The notes below the pieces were generated by a model that ran no database searches, was not told where the DNA came from, and saw nothing but the letters and a program-made list of their open reading frames with translations. Positions 46,006 through 56,748 of a DNA stretch of 64,000 nucleotides are shown here, piece after piece. Within the stretch, counting starts at the first letter, position 1. Each line of letters begins with the position of its first letter. The stretch comes from Paracyclopina nana (lineage: Eukaryota; Arthropoda; Copepoda; Cyclopoida; Cyclopettidae), in NCBI GenBank assembly GCA_019096065.1, contig JAGUCH010000002.1, forward strand, positions 5,158,501 to 5,222,500, written 5' to 3'. A program made the translations under genes and the position numbers.

Positions 46006-49000
46006 CTAAGAGAATAACGGAATGACGGAGAATGGAACGATGGGCGAAGAAGCCTGCACCGACAAAGCTATAGAGTGACATTCTGCAGCCATTTCGTACA
46101 ACTTAGCCCCCTCACTATTAAAGCCAGCCACTGTTTCTTCCGTCGGAGTGAACTCAGACTCGACCTTCATAAACTCAGGTTGGAATGTAGGGGCTTCTTG
46201 AAGGTCCGCAATCTCCTGGTCGTCGGAACCTGGGTCATTATCGCTTTGGCTTCCATTTCTACTGAAAGCCGACTCCATCGGCATGCTTCCTTGCGTGATA
46301 TAGTCTTCTGCTAGGGCCTCCATGACAAGACCGAGCAATGACCAAAGATCCTCCGACACTGGGTCGATTCGCACGGCGATTTTCAACGTTTGCTCAGCAA
46401 GTCTGTTGAAACCCAGTTGGTAATAGACTTTTCCTAGTTGGAACAGACTGGAGACGTGACTAGGATTGATGCCTAGACTATTTTCGAAGCACTGCCTCGC
46501 CTCTTCAAACTCGCATTTCACCTCATGAACCAAACCCCTTACGTGCATAACGTGGTATGACATTGGCATCAATAGCCTGAGAGCAGTAGGAAAATTAAAC
46601 TCGACAGCTTGATTAGATTCATAATTGAGGAATCACTTACTTGGCCTCATTTACACAAAGTTCTGCCTCCACCACATTGTCTTGTCTTAAATGCAGCTCA
46701 GAGCACAGCAACCAAATCCTCATCAAACTGTACGTCGGATCCATAGAGGCTCCATTTTTAGGTGGGAATTGACTGGATAGGCTAGACGCGACCTCGCTCA
46801 AAGTCCGCTCAATATGAGACGCAGTCATGCTATGAGCGTGAAGGCTGATGCTATCCTTGTCTGACATGGTATCAAACATTCTCATACCACTATGGATGGT
46901 GCCATACCCGAGGGTTGGTTCGGTTGCTGAGCCACCCAATACTTTTTCCTGCCCCATAATTGTTGGGGTTGAGGCGGTTCCCGGCATCGTTGAGGCTGCA
47001 GTTGTCGCAGCTTCAGAGGATTGTTCATCAGCCTGCATTTTTTCAACCGCTAATTGCCATTGGTGCAACATAGCTTTGGCTGCTCCTAATGCAGTTTCAC
47101 CACCAAAAACGACCTCCGTTAGTCGAACTTTTAATGTCATCAGGCCAAGGTTGTCGGGGTACTCTTCTAAAACGGAATCCGTGAGCTCAAGAGCTTCCTG
47201 GAACTGTTTTTGGCCAGATAGCAGCAAAATTGACAGCTGTAGGCTAGAAAGGTGCTCAGGATTGAGTTGGAGCGCTTTTTTGGTAGCTTTCATCGCCTCA
47301 GCTGGGCGTCTGGTTGTCGCATAGTGAAGCCCGATGAAAAATTCGCACACGTGGTCATGCTTGTCTAATTCCAAACCAGCTTTGTAGTGGTATTCAGCTT
47401 TGTTAAGAAGCTCCTTTCGGTCAGTTTGGTTATCCGTATTACGAGCCACAAGACTGTATCCAAGAGCAACGAACACGTTGCACCTAAAAAAGTTATCTTA
47501 TGCAAATATGCTCAAATTGCACGCAACAATATAACTACCTTGACGAAAAGTGCTTAGAATAGTTCGCAGCTTGAGAGTGTAATGCCCTTTGGCTCAAGTC
47601 GAGACCTGCTGAATAAAGGCCAAGCTTTTCGTAGCAAATCCTCGCCATAGACAAATACATTCCAACATCGATATCCTTGTCACTCCACTCATTAGCAAGC
47701 TCTTGAAACACCATCAACGATCGGTACATTTTGCCTTCACACGCCAATGTCAAAGCAAACTGTTCCCAAGTATGCCTCTGCTTAAAGCTGAACTTCATGG
47801 ATCTTTCGAGCACGTCACTCAGCAGCTTGAACTGATTAAACCTTACCAAGGCCAATGTCATGAGATCGTAGGTGATCGTGGCTGCTTCGTAAGTTCGCTT
47901 TCTTTCCACAGAGAATTTTGGGTCTTGACTCAAAACAGCATCCTTGCTAGCTATATACTCAGACAAGACCAGCGAAAGGACAATTTCTTCATAGCGATTT
48001 TTAGGGACAAATGCTCCAGTTATCGTTGACCTTTTTGGCCTCCATGGGCTCTCTACGTTCGTGGTGGTGAACCTAGATGATGTTCCAGCGCGCCTAGTGC
48101 TTCCCGTTGACAAGTTTGTGGTGTCTGCATTAGGATCTGGCTTGCTGTACTTGCCATCGCTACAGCTACAAAAATACATGATAACTCCTTAAAATTCACA
48201 GCTACGCACGAATTTTGGCTTACCTATGCAACAGAGTTTCAGCAAGCTGACAGCACACGTTTCGTCTGATATCTCGAGTCGATTCCGATTCTTCAGCCAT
48301 GAGCATAGACCTCAACCTAGAAATGGCTTTAGGGGGTCTGCCAGCTTTAAGGTTTAGCCTGGCAGCCTGGAACAAGGCTGCTTCCAGAATTGGGCCCAAT
48401 CGTTCCTTCGGGGTCTTAATATTTTCGGGGAGGTCCGATGGGACCGGAGAGGCTGAGCCTCCGGTGGTTGTAGTTCCTGCAGACGCCACTGACCAGGTGC
48501 TTTGTCCCATCGTCTCGGACCTTGGAAATGGGAAATCTTGCAGGTTACAATTGCTAATGCGTTAAGTTTTATTTTGGACTTACTTGGCCTTACGGAGATT
48601 TCCAGGCTTGCTATTTTAACATTAACGCAACATATGGAAGAGAAGAACAAAAACGCATGCACAATAAACACACTCAACGGAAAAGAACTCAGGGAACGCA
48701 AAAGGCCGTATATAAGCAGTACCTGTCAGCAACTTGAAGAAAGAGCAACGTGAGATCTCCTGCAACCTCATAGCATTTAATCACAGAGTTGTCTCTCTCG
48801 GTCATTTTAGCCTTCGAAGTCGACCCAGAAGGGATTTTTTCGATGCACATCGCTTTTATAGCAAATGCTTCAGCCATTATCTTGAGGCTCCTCGGAGGAA
48901 GCTGTTTTTCTTCTAAACTGTCAATGTTGGCCTTATCATAGTAGTCTAAAGCCTCTTTGTAGCTAGCTTCTGCAAAATGTAGCTTGCCTAGCAAAATGAA

Positions 49001-49327
49001 CGAGTCTAAATGCACTCCAAGCTGTTTCGCTTCTTCCCCAACGGTGGAGAGAAGGCACACTTTAGCCTCGCGAAGTCCATTTTTGGCCTCAATTGATGCA
49101 CCTTTTGTTCTTAGGGGTGGATTATCCTGCAAGAATTGCTCGAGCTTGGCCTCTCCAGTCAAAAAATTTCCGAGGGTTGAAAATTGGGGGTTAGGCTCAA
49201 AATTGGTTTTGAGTTTTTTAGCCAAGTCTTCGACCTTGGACCAATACTCTAGCTCCCTGCATCTTTCAATTTCGTGCTCCAATTGGGGAGCCGTAGAGGC
49301 TCCACTACGCTTGTTCCTGTTGGCCAT
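46006..49327 (-). CDS. TTC7: TTC7, tetratricopeptide scaffold of the PI4KA complex
   Basis: Five exons, 49327-48723, 48520-48224, 48165-47539, 47483-46641 and 46576-46006, all in phase, 980 aa (vertebrate TTC7A/B ~850). The start is supported because ELEYW/EIERCR matches the family N-terminus within ~20 residues of the ATG. The end ASSPIVPFSVIPLFS matches the conserved C-terminal SSP..PFS.IP. TPR-like helices are visible (YKAGLELDKHDHVCEFFIGL, ALQLNPEHLSSLQLSILLL, NPSHVSSLFQLGKVYYQLG). TTC7 joins FAM126 and EFR3 to hold PI4KIII-alpha at the plasma membrane, where it makes PI4P. The ATG is only 2 nt after the Snapin stop codon and lies in the same exon as the Snapin 3' end. A ~60-residue Ser/Thr-rich insert sits in the middle. 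Confidence 0.9.
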
Positions 49328-49329
49328 GC

Positions 49330-49869
49330 TTATTTGCTAGCTTCAAGTAACGCTCTTCTGCTTGCTGTCTCTTTCAAGCAATTCTGGTGCACCCTGTTCA
49401 ACCGATCTTGAGCATCCTTAAAAAAAGACAGTTGAAGCTATATGGAGCTTATAAGTAGAATTTAGCATGAAATCACCTGAAGCATAGAATTGACAACGAT
49501 AACTTTCTTCTTGGTGTTCAGTAGCTTCTCTACGTAAGGCTCTAGGTCGACTGAACCTTGGAGCTCAGAATTGATTGACTCAAGTTGCGTTTCAAGAGCA
49601 GCCAACTGATCTTTGAGCTCTAGTTGAGCTGAACGGCAATTCGAAATGCCCTGATCTAAGTGCTCAATCGAAGGAGACAACAACCCAATTAAGCCTTCAG
49701 CTAAAGTGTCTCGAGTGGGATTCTCTAAAAGATCTTCAGGCGAGTCCAAAACTACGTTGCCTGTTGTATGTGAAGACGCTTGATCTTGAGTAGTTGAATC
49801 ACTTTTGGCAGCGGCCGCTGATAGTGATGAAGTGGACGAAGTCGACTTGGTCGGCGATGATGTGGCCAT
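49330..49869 (-). CDS. SNAPIN: Snapin (BLOC-1/BORC subunit)
   Basis: Exon 1 is 49869-49476 and exon 2 starts near 49413. Snapin is a small coiled-coil subunit of BLOC-1 and BORC that binds SNAP25 and links vesicles and lysosomes to transport. Family match: DTLAEGLIGLLSPSIEHLDQ, RSAQLELKDQLAALE, DLEPYVEKLLNTKKKVIVVN, then in exon 2 AQDRLNRVHQNCLKETASRR ending LLEASK. The first ~45 residues are Ser/Thr-rich and low complexity, as in other snapins. Length is ~155 aa against 136 in human. The stop codon TAA is followed by GC and then the ATG of TTC7, leaving no room for a private 3' UTR. Confidence 0.9.
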
Positions 49870-50512
49870 ACTATTGCCGCATTCTCCTTATCTTCGACTT
49901 CCACCTAACTTGACATGTGACAGTTGGCAGGAATCGCAGGACTGGACTAACAGCTGCAGAGGAGAGCCAGAGTTTGTTGTTATGGCTGATCGCTTTTAGC
50001 AAGAACAACGGACATTCTTACGTTTTCCTCAGTTCAAGTGCAGAATAATCGTGAATAACAATTCATTTCGAAATTTAATTGCTAGGCTCCTAAATTTGTT
50101 TGCTTTTTTTCATGAATTGAGACGATTTTTTTCGACTCAAGATGACTGAAGTGCCTTAAATTAAGCGTTCGCGTACAACATCGTTCTTTCAATTTGGCGG
50201 TTTTAAAGCGGAACTTTAATTTTTCTTTTTTAAGCATCTAATATGTATTTCTAGAATTGAATAAGGTCCTTTAAAATAGTTTTTGTGAAATCATCCCTTG
50301 TTTAATTGTTCTCTGCTTCTAGTCCCGATAAAAGTATACTAAAATCTGTATTCAATCAAGTGTTTGTCAAACTACCCTGCTATTTATGACTCCATTATCT
50401 GGTACCATTGCTCCCAGTTATTTTTAAATATCTTACTGAGAACTGACCTGAGTGACCTCTGAGAGTCGAGAGATGAGCGCGATGAGAAAAGTGAAAGGCC
50501 TCTTAGCCGAAG
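49870..50512. promoter_or_regulatory. Divergent spacer between Snapin and serine protease
   Basis: 643 bp head-to-head interval that must carry the Snapin (and perhaps Snapin-TTC7) promoter and the protease promoter. It is AT-rich; no motif was scored and no gene seen. Confidence 0.35.
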
Positions 50513-52096
50513 ATGGCCTCTTTGAAGCTGCTTATACTAGCTCTGGTCAATCTTTCCCAATCAGCCACGATTTTCCCTAACTGTGCACAATATGGTACTT
50601 GTCCGAGGGATGGAGCTGGTGAGCCTGTCACAGAAATCAGCAATAGCCTGTTCTTGAGCACTTTGAGCAAGTTGGCCAATATCGTGCTGCCTGCAGTAGC
50701 TCAGATTGATTCCATTAAGCAACCAAAGTTTTGTGGAACCGTGGTCTCCTACAATGAAAAGGGCAGGATTGTGGGTGGAAAAGAAGCAAGCATTGGTCAA
50801 TTTCCATGGCAAGCTCAAATTTGGGCCAAGAAAGCAGTGGACCAAAATCCCACCTTCATTTGCGGGGGTTCTTTGATAACTGAGGAATTGGTTGTAACTG
50901 CTGCCCATTGCATTCAGTTCACAAATGTTGACAGGTAAACAGTGCTTTTTATCTAGGATTGAAATGCTTTAAAACTGGTAACTAGGTATTCGGTTATGCT
51001 TGGAAGACATTACCTAAAGCCCGAATTCGAAAGAAGCGATTGTTGCCAACAAAAGTATCAGGTCATACAGATGGCAGTACATCCCAAATTTGATAAGAGG
51101 CACCTCACTAATGACATAGCGCTATTTTGGATCAGGGACAAGTACAACCAAACGGTCCGTTTCACTGACTTCATTCTTCCCATTTGTCTGCCTGATTTGA
51201 CAAAGAAGATTGACGACTATTATCAAGTTGGCAATGTTGGGACGGTGTCTGGTTGGGGACTTTTGAATGAGACTGACTTAGAAGGCTCCAATTCGTTGCA
51301 ATACGTATCAGTGCCAATGCTTGCCTATCCCGGCTGCTATCAAGCGTATGGAAAATTCGTTAATATGGAGGAGACAATACAATTTTGTGCAGGGAGCAAC
51401 TTTGGTCAAGATTCGTGTGCAGGAGACTCAGGTGGCCCTTATGCAGTGAAGAAAGACGGAGTTTACGTATTAGTTGGGGTCGTCTCATTTGGCAGAGGTT
51501 GTGCAAGAGCCGAGTTTCCTGGGGTCTACACGAAAGTGTACAATTTTTTGCGCTGGATGGATTCGCTCGCATCTGCTAATGGCGATTCCTCGAGAATAAG
51601 TACTGAAACTACCACATCAGCGCCAGTGATCACCACCCCTGCTACTACTACAAAGAGCACAACTACTTCTACAACCACAACTACGACTACGACTACGACT
51701 ACGACTGCGACTACGACTGCGACTACAACAACAACAACGAAAAGCCCAAAGCTTTTAACCACCGAAGCATTTTGCAATGACCAGTACAGACTTTTACGAT
51801 GCTCTGGAACTGAGAATATCAAGATCATCAGTTCTACATATGCGATTGATATGAACAACGTCTGTGGGGTTGCGTAAGTTGAATTTTGCTTTATCCTTAA
51901 AAGTGTTCAACGCGTCTGCGTCATTTTTAGTGCGTCAAGAGCCGCAGGTGAAGTATGTAGTCTTGAAAATGCCGATTTTATGCCCAAATATCGGTGTGAC
52001 GGAAGGCCTGCATGTTGGGTTTACCATGGGTTGTTTCACAAGGATCCTTGTCCTGGTTCAACCAAATATGCTATCATTACTTATGTATGCCAATAA
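50513..52096 (+). CDS. Trypsin-like serine protease with mucin-like linker and C-terminal SUEL lectin domain
   Basis: Exons 50513-50934, 50986-51873 and 51931-52096, in phase, 491 aa. A signal peptide (MASLKLLILALVNLSQSA) and a ~80-residue pro-region lead to the activation site KGRIVGGKEA. The S1 fold has the full triad: His in VVTAAHC, Asp in NDIALFW, Ser in SCAGDSGGPY. The Asp six residues before the catalytic Ser (GQDSCAGDSGGP) predicts cleavage after Lys/Arg. After the protease come ~60 residues of almost pure Thr, encoded by ACN triplets at 51600-51745, probably an O-glycosylated stalk. A SUEL/galactose-binding lectin-type module follows (CNDQYRLLRCSGT, then exon 3 ACWVYHGLFHKDPCPGSTKY and a final CQ). 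Secreted. The SUEL assignment is from motif memory; the protease call is firm. Confidence 0.88.
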
Positions 52097-52159
52097 GTGT
52101 TTTTAAAAAATCAACGATAATTTTCCGCCAATCAGTTGGTGGTTAATAAGTTTTAGTGC

Positions 52160-52165
52160 AATAAA
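52160..52165 (+). terminator. Putative polyadenylation signal of the protease gene
   Basis: AATAAA 64 nt after the protease stop codon and 58 nt before the next gene's start codon. It implies a very short 3' UTR and a compact tandem arrangement. Confidence 0.45.
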
Positions 52166-52223
52166 CCTGCGGATAATTTTCCTGCTAAATTCCACGCGCG
52201 AATCTAAATTTTTGTGTGACAAA

Positions 52224-54095
52224 ATGCATTCATATTTTCCTGAAGCTTCTATGGTGGTCAGCTTTTGCATTGCGCTTTCTGGAGTAGCCTTAATTGCCCG
52301 AAACCAGGACATGTTTCTGGGATTTCATTGCTCTCCTGAAGTGCTATGGATTGCTAAAGTTGGATTTGTTCTTTACTTGGCCTTAGCGGCATTCTACCTA
52401 GGAATTACGCTACGTCTGAAAAAGTATCACAATGATCATTTGAAGGAGAAGCAGCATTATGAAAAATGGACGGATGTTTATAATCTGATGGCCAATGATC
52501 CTACCATCAAGAGAATTCAAGGGAAGAGAATCTGCAAGACTGTGGTTGTCAGTGACCTATTGGCTGAAGAAGAAAACCAAAAGTTGAAAGAAATGCCTTT
52601 GCGACGTCCATTTTTTAGGCTCTTTTGTGGTGCCGCTGCCGCTACTTTGCCTGAGTCAACCGAGATTGCAGTGAAGCCAGATGAACTCTATCCTGCTAGC
52701 TTATCAAGTAGCTCATCATCAACTTCGAGCTCAACAACATCCTCACTCGATAGTTCTTCAACATCTTCTGAGCGTTCCACCACTAGCAGGACGTCTAGTC
52801 GTAGCACCTCTCCTAGAAATTCGGTTTCATCGAAGGAAAGCACAAGCCCTACAATTAATAAGGAAGCTGGAAACAGAAATTCCTCATTCGAAGTACCCGA
52901 ATCTGCCATTGGACATTCTGTTCCCAATATTAAAGAAGCTTCTGATAGTGGAAAAGAAGAACCTCAAGTCAATAGCTTAAAACCAATCAGCCCACCAAGT
53001 TCTCATTCTGGTCGTTCAAAGTCTCCTGCAGGCACCTCTACTCAATTATCTTCTGATGAATCTATTGCCTCACTACAAAGTTCCGTCACAGGCGAAAAGA
53101 CTCATGGAGACAATCTTAGCGATACTTCAAGCTCTTCCTTTCAATCGGGAAAGGAGGACGCATCCATGGACGAGAAAAAGTCTGAAACTATACCACCTTC
53201 GATTCGTAGGAAAATTTACGCCACCTTAAATTCGATCTCTACAGAGGCTACTGCAGGGTCAAGCTCTTCTGCGGCAAAGCCTTCATCACAGATTGAGCCT
53301 AAGGCACAAGCATCAGAAAGTCCCTTCCACTTTGATCCTCGAAGGCTTGGGCAGGACATTGAAGCTAATAACAAAGAGGGCCTTAAATTGGACTTTTCTC
53401 AGATCAAGCAAGAAGTTCATGGTGACCCTCAGGTGAATGAGGCTAATCCCCTCCAAGATTTGGATCAGGTGAACAAAGCCATTTCTAATTTGGAGGACAG
53501 GAAGATTCAGGAGGTAGCTGAAATTGAAAATGTCCAACCAACAAAACTCACGCTGGGCAAAAGTACTGATGATGAAAAAGCTGTTGTGCTTACACCGCCC
53601 CTTTCAGACCATACCAAAGCTGTGAATGAAGTTCTCAGCTCATCTTCAGGTTCAGATGTGACAATTTTGGACCCTCGCCAGCCTGATCAAATTATTAGAG
53701 CGAACACTTCATTAACATTTGATGCTCTCCAAGATGGGGAGCTCGAGGATATGGTCACCGATCGCAGAGAAGCTCTTAAACAACTCATAAAGCGAGCACT
53801 TCATGAAGCTAAAAAGGAAGGTAATGACTCACAGAGGCCAATCTATATTCATCTACAGCACCAAATTCACGTTGAGATTGTGAATAAGGAAGAGCCAAAT
53901 GATGCAAAAGGCAAGAACGATAATGAGCCAGAAGCAAGGAAAATGCACGAGTTGGAAGAAAGGGATGTTTCAAGAGAGAGCTCTGATTCAAGTGAAAGAA
54001 ACAAAAACCCTTCTTTGAAAAAGCGGCAACCAAGTCAAGTTTTTTACGATTCTGACTCAGATCATGATATGAGGCTTTGTTGCTGCATAGTATAA
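52224..54095 (+). CDS. Unrecognised two-TM, serine-rich protein with CCCIV C-terminus
   Basis: A single long reading frame; the first ATG is at 52224 (earlier in-frame codons are TTG-type), giving ~623 aa. Two hydrophobic segments lie near residues 10-27 (MVVSFCIALSGVALIARN) and 42-66 (VLWIAKVGFVLYLALAAFYL), followed by a basic stretch. Residues ~160-620 are low-complexity, Ser/Glu/Lys-rich and probably disordered. Only short helical patches appear near the end (EALKQLIKRALHEAKKEG). The last residues, LCCCIV, contain a cysteine cluster that could be lipid-modified; CCIV loosely fits a CaaX box. No known family was recognised and no function is proposed. It starts 128 bp after the protease stop, on the same strand. 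Confidence 0.6.
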   Translation: MHSYFPEASMVVSFCIALSGVALIARNQDMFLGFHCSPEVLWIAKVGFVLYLALAAFYLGITLRLKKYHNDHLKEKQHYEKWTDVYNLMANDPTIKRIQGKRICKTVVVSDLLAEEENQKLKEMPLRRPFFRLFCGAAAATLPESTEIAVKPDELYPASLSSSSSSTSSSTTSSLDSSSTSSERSTTSRTSSRSTSPRNSVSSKESTSPTINKEAGNRNSSFEVPESAIGHSVPNIKEASDSGKEEPQVNSLKPISPPSSHSGRSKSPAGTSTQLSSDESIASLQSSVTGEKTHGDNLSDTSSSSFQSGKEDASMDEKKSETIPPSIRRKIYATLNSISTEATAGSSSSAAKPSSQIEPKAQASESPFHFDPRRLGQDIEANNKEGLKLDFSQIKQEVHGDPQVNEANPLQDLDQVNKAISNLEDRKIQEVAEIENVQPTKLTLGKSTDDEKAVVLTPPLSDHTKAVNEVLSSSSGSDVTILDPRQPDQIIRANTSLTFDALQDGELEDMVTDRREALKQLIKRALHEAKKEGNDSQRPIYIHLQHQIHVEIVNKEEPNDAKGKNDNEPEARKMHELEERDVSRESSDSSERNKNPSLKKRQPSQVFYDSDSDHDMRLCCCIV

Positions 54096-54483
54096 CTTAT
54101 CAATAATGAAGATTGCCTCTACAAATTCCAATTTACCACGTAATCATATGCAGAGAATGTTCTCTGATATATTTGCTACGTTACCTTACTCTTCGTCAAA
54201 TCAAATCAACTAAATCGTCGAAACTTTTATAACTTATCTTATTTTAGTTAAAAGACATGACGATAGTTTTAAAGCTAAACTGTGCATTAATTGAAAAATC
54301 TCCGTATTTGAAGTGTTCTAATTTTGGCCCTTTTTGATAAGGTTAGTGGTGACATCGTACTTCGTCGTTATTGTCTGGTAACTCGAAATCGTCAGTTGAA
54401 ATTTTTAAACGTGCGAGGGGTGAGGGCGTGTGCAGCTGCCAGCTGAAGAGCGACAAATCTGATTCTAAGCGAAAATTCGAAAA
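54096..54483. other. Spacer before PRC1
   Basis: About 390 bp containing the 3' UTR of the two-TM gene and the PRC1 promoter; AT-rich, no further feature seen. Confidence 0.35.
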
Positions 54484-56633
54484 ATGGACGTGGATGAAAC
54501 AGATAGGTAAGGTGAAAGATAGTGAATTATGTTCATGAGCTCATTTTGTGACCCTTGCAGAGAGAGACTCGAGCGCGAAATAACTGCCTCGACTCGCGAT
54601 AGTTTGAACAGACTCTTCGAACTCTGGAAGGTCATGGGTGTAAAGAACCTACGCGAAATCCGCTTAAATGCCGTTCTTGATCACATCAACTCGATCTATG
54701 CCAAAATGGTGCAAGAAGAGGAATACAACCTCGACCAGCTTACCAAAAATATCCAACGGTTCGACAGGGAGCGCATGGAGCTTCGTAAAGACCTTGGCTG
54801 CTTTGACAACGATGATTCTGACGAGGCTGAACTTGGGCTTGTTGATGTGGAATCGAAAATCCGCACTGAACTTTTAAGGCTTCGAGAGAAGAAGGCTGAG
54901 CGAATGAAAGTTTGGGACGACCTCAGAAAAGTGGAGGCTGAACTTTGCGACTCAACCGGATCTTACCCGTTGAACATCGTTCTTGACAGGCTGCCTACAG
55001 ATGCTCAATTGCGCCAAGTTGAAAAGAACATTATCCATTTGAAGGTAGGTTTTACCCTTGAAAAAAATTATCCTAGTTCCATGCTTACTAACTATTTTGC
55101 AGGAATTGCGAGCTAAAAGGGAATCCGAGTTCGAATCGGTAACAGCAAACATTCATGACCTGTACCAAAAGCTCGAGTTGGAACCTAGAAATTCGACGGA
55201 AAGGCACCTGATTTGCAGCTCAATCGACTCAATTTCGCTATCACAGGACACCATGGACTCTGTTCAGTTGATTTTGAATAGGCTAGAAACGGAAGCTCAG
55301 ACAAACTATGAAGTTGCGCATGAAATCATCGACCAAATCAAGAACATTTCCGAGAAATTAAAGCTGCCATGTGATCTGGCGAGCAAGCAGCTCGACTTCT
55401 ATCCTACACGTATTGTTTCAGAGGTAACTAAACTGGACTCTAAATCGTTCAAATCATTTATTTATGGCTTTATTTCAGCTGAGGGACGAGTTGACAGTCC
55501 TCGAGGTAGAAAGACAGAAGCATTTAGTTGTATTCATCAAATCAGCTAAAGAGGAGCTCGAGCAATTATGGGAAAAATGCTTCGTTGGGGAGGATACCAA
55601 GAAATCCTTTTTTGCTATTCTTGAAAGCAAAGGGCAGGATGAGGACGCCGTGTTGGCCTTTTATGAAACTCATATCAAGGCCTGGAAACAGTTTTTTGAA
55701 GACCACAAAGTTATCATCTACAAAGTGGAGGAGTGGTTCGCATTGTGGCAGGATAAACTTGAGCTCGAGACTTGCGAAAAAGACCCCTCTAGGCTAGGGA
55801 ATTTCAGAGCACTTAGGGAAGAGGAAAAGAAGAGGAATAAGGTTAATAAGAGGCTGCCAAAAGTGGTTGAAGAGATAGAACAATTGACAGCCAAGTACTT
55901 CGAGGACCATGTCAAAGAGTTCCTCATCAAAGGAATGACTTTCACCGAGCTGAATGCTCACCAACAAAAGCATCACGAGGCCGAAGTTCAGCAAGAGAAG
56001 GAAAGGAAAAAGGCTGAAAAGAAGAAAATCATGATGCAAGAGACGCTTTACGGAGTAGCTAAAACTCCTATCAAGGGCAACAGGACAATCCGTCAAGTGA
56101 AGCGCTTGCAACATGAGTCTAAGCTTGGTGGAAAAGTATGGCATTTTATACGCACTAGCCCTTCAAGGTGCCTTAATGTTAACTTTTTCTTTATAGGATT
56201 CCAAAGCCAGCTTCGCAGTGCCTACTCCTAGGAAAGCTATCCCTACGCCTCGAAAGACACCAGGGGGTCCGATCGCAACCCCTGGGCGCAGAGCACTTAG
56301 GGACCGAAATGACACGTTTGTGAGTGGTAATCATCTTGGGCATGCCTTGAACAGCATTGCTTCAGTCGATGACAACATCTTCCACAATGCTGATGTGGCT
56401 AGCAGCACCCTCAAGCCCGAGCAATTGGTAATTTATTTGTCATTTTAATCATCAAGTCGTCGAAATCAATTTGCGGACCTATTTTGCAGATTCACACATC
56501 AGCGGCAACACCTGTGAGAAACAACGTGATGTCTTCCCTGAAGAAGTACAACACAATATCGTCGATGTCCCCATCAAAGGCTGGACGGTCTCGAATCCTT
56601 CGAAGCAGAAAGGAAATCCCATTTTACCCATAA
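54484..56633 (+). CDS. PRC1: PRC1/Ase1/Feo microtubule crosslinker, 6 exons
   Basis: Exons 54484-54506, 54561-55044, 55103-55423, 55479-56135, 56197-56427 and 56490-56633 are all in phase, 619 aa (human 620). A long coiled-coil N-terminal half (RTELLRLREKKAERMKVWDD, DLYQKLELEP) leads into the spectrin-like microtubule-binding domain (ELRDELTVLEVERQKHLVVF, ELEQLWEKCFVGED, LEEKDPSRLGNFRAL-like ETCEKDPSRLGNFRALREEE, RLPKVVEEIEQL). A basic Ser/Pro tail carries CDK-type sites (PTPRKAIPTPRKTPGG, ATPVRN, SMSPSK). PRC1 bundles antiparallel microtubules in the anaphase midzone with kinesin-4. Exon 1 codes only eight residues. It is convergent with HSP70, 115 bp between stops. Confidence 0.93.
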
Positions 56634-56748
56634 AGGTGGTGACATTTCAGTCTACCTTTGTGCGTGTAAAAATTCATTTATTTTCCTCAACTAATATTTT
56701 CCGTACCAGTAGAAGTTGTTTAAAGAGTAATAACAATATTTCAAAGAT

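Noticed and set aside
50513-54095. Protease and two-TM gene as a second dicistronic unit
   Set aside because: The gap is 127 bp and contains an AATAAA signal, so two closely packed independent genes are more likely.
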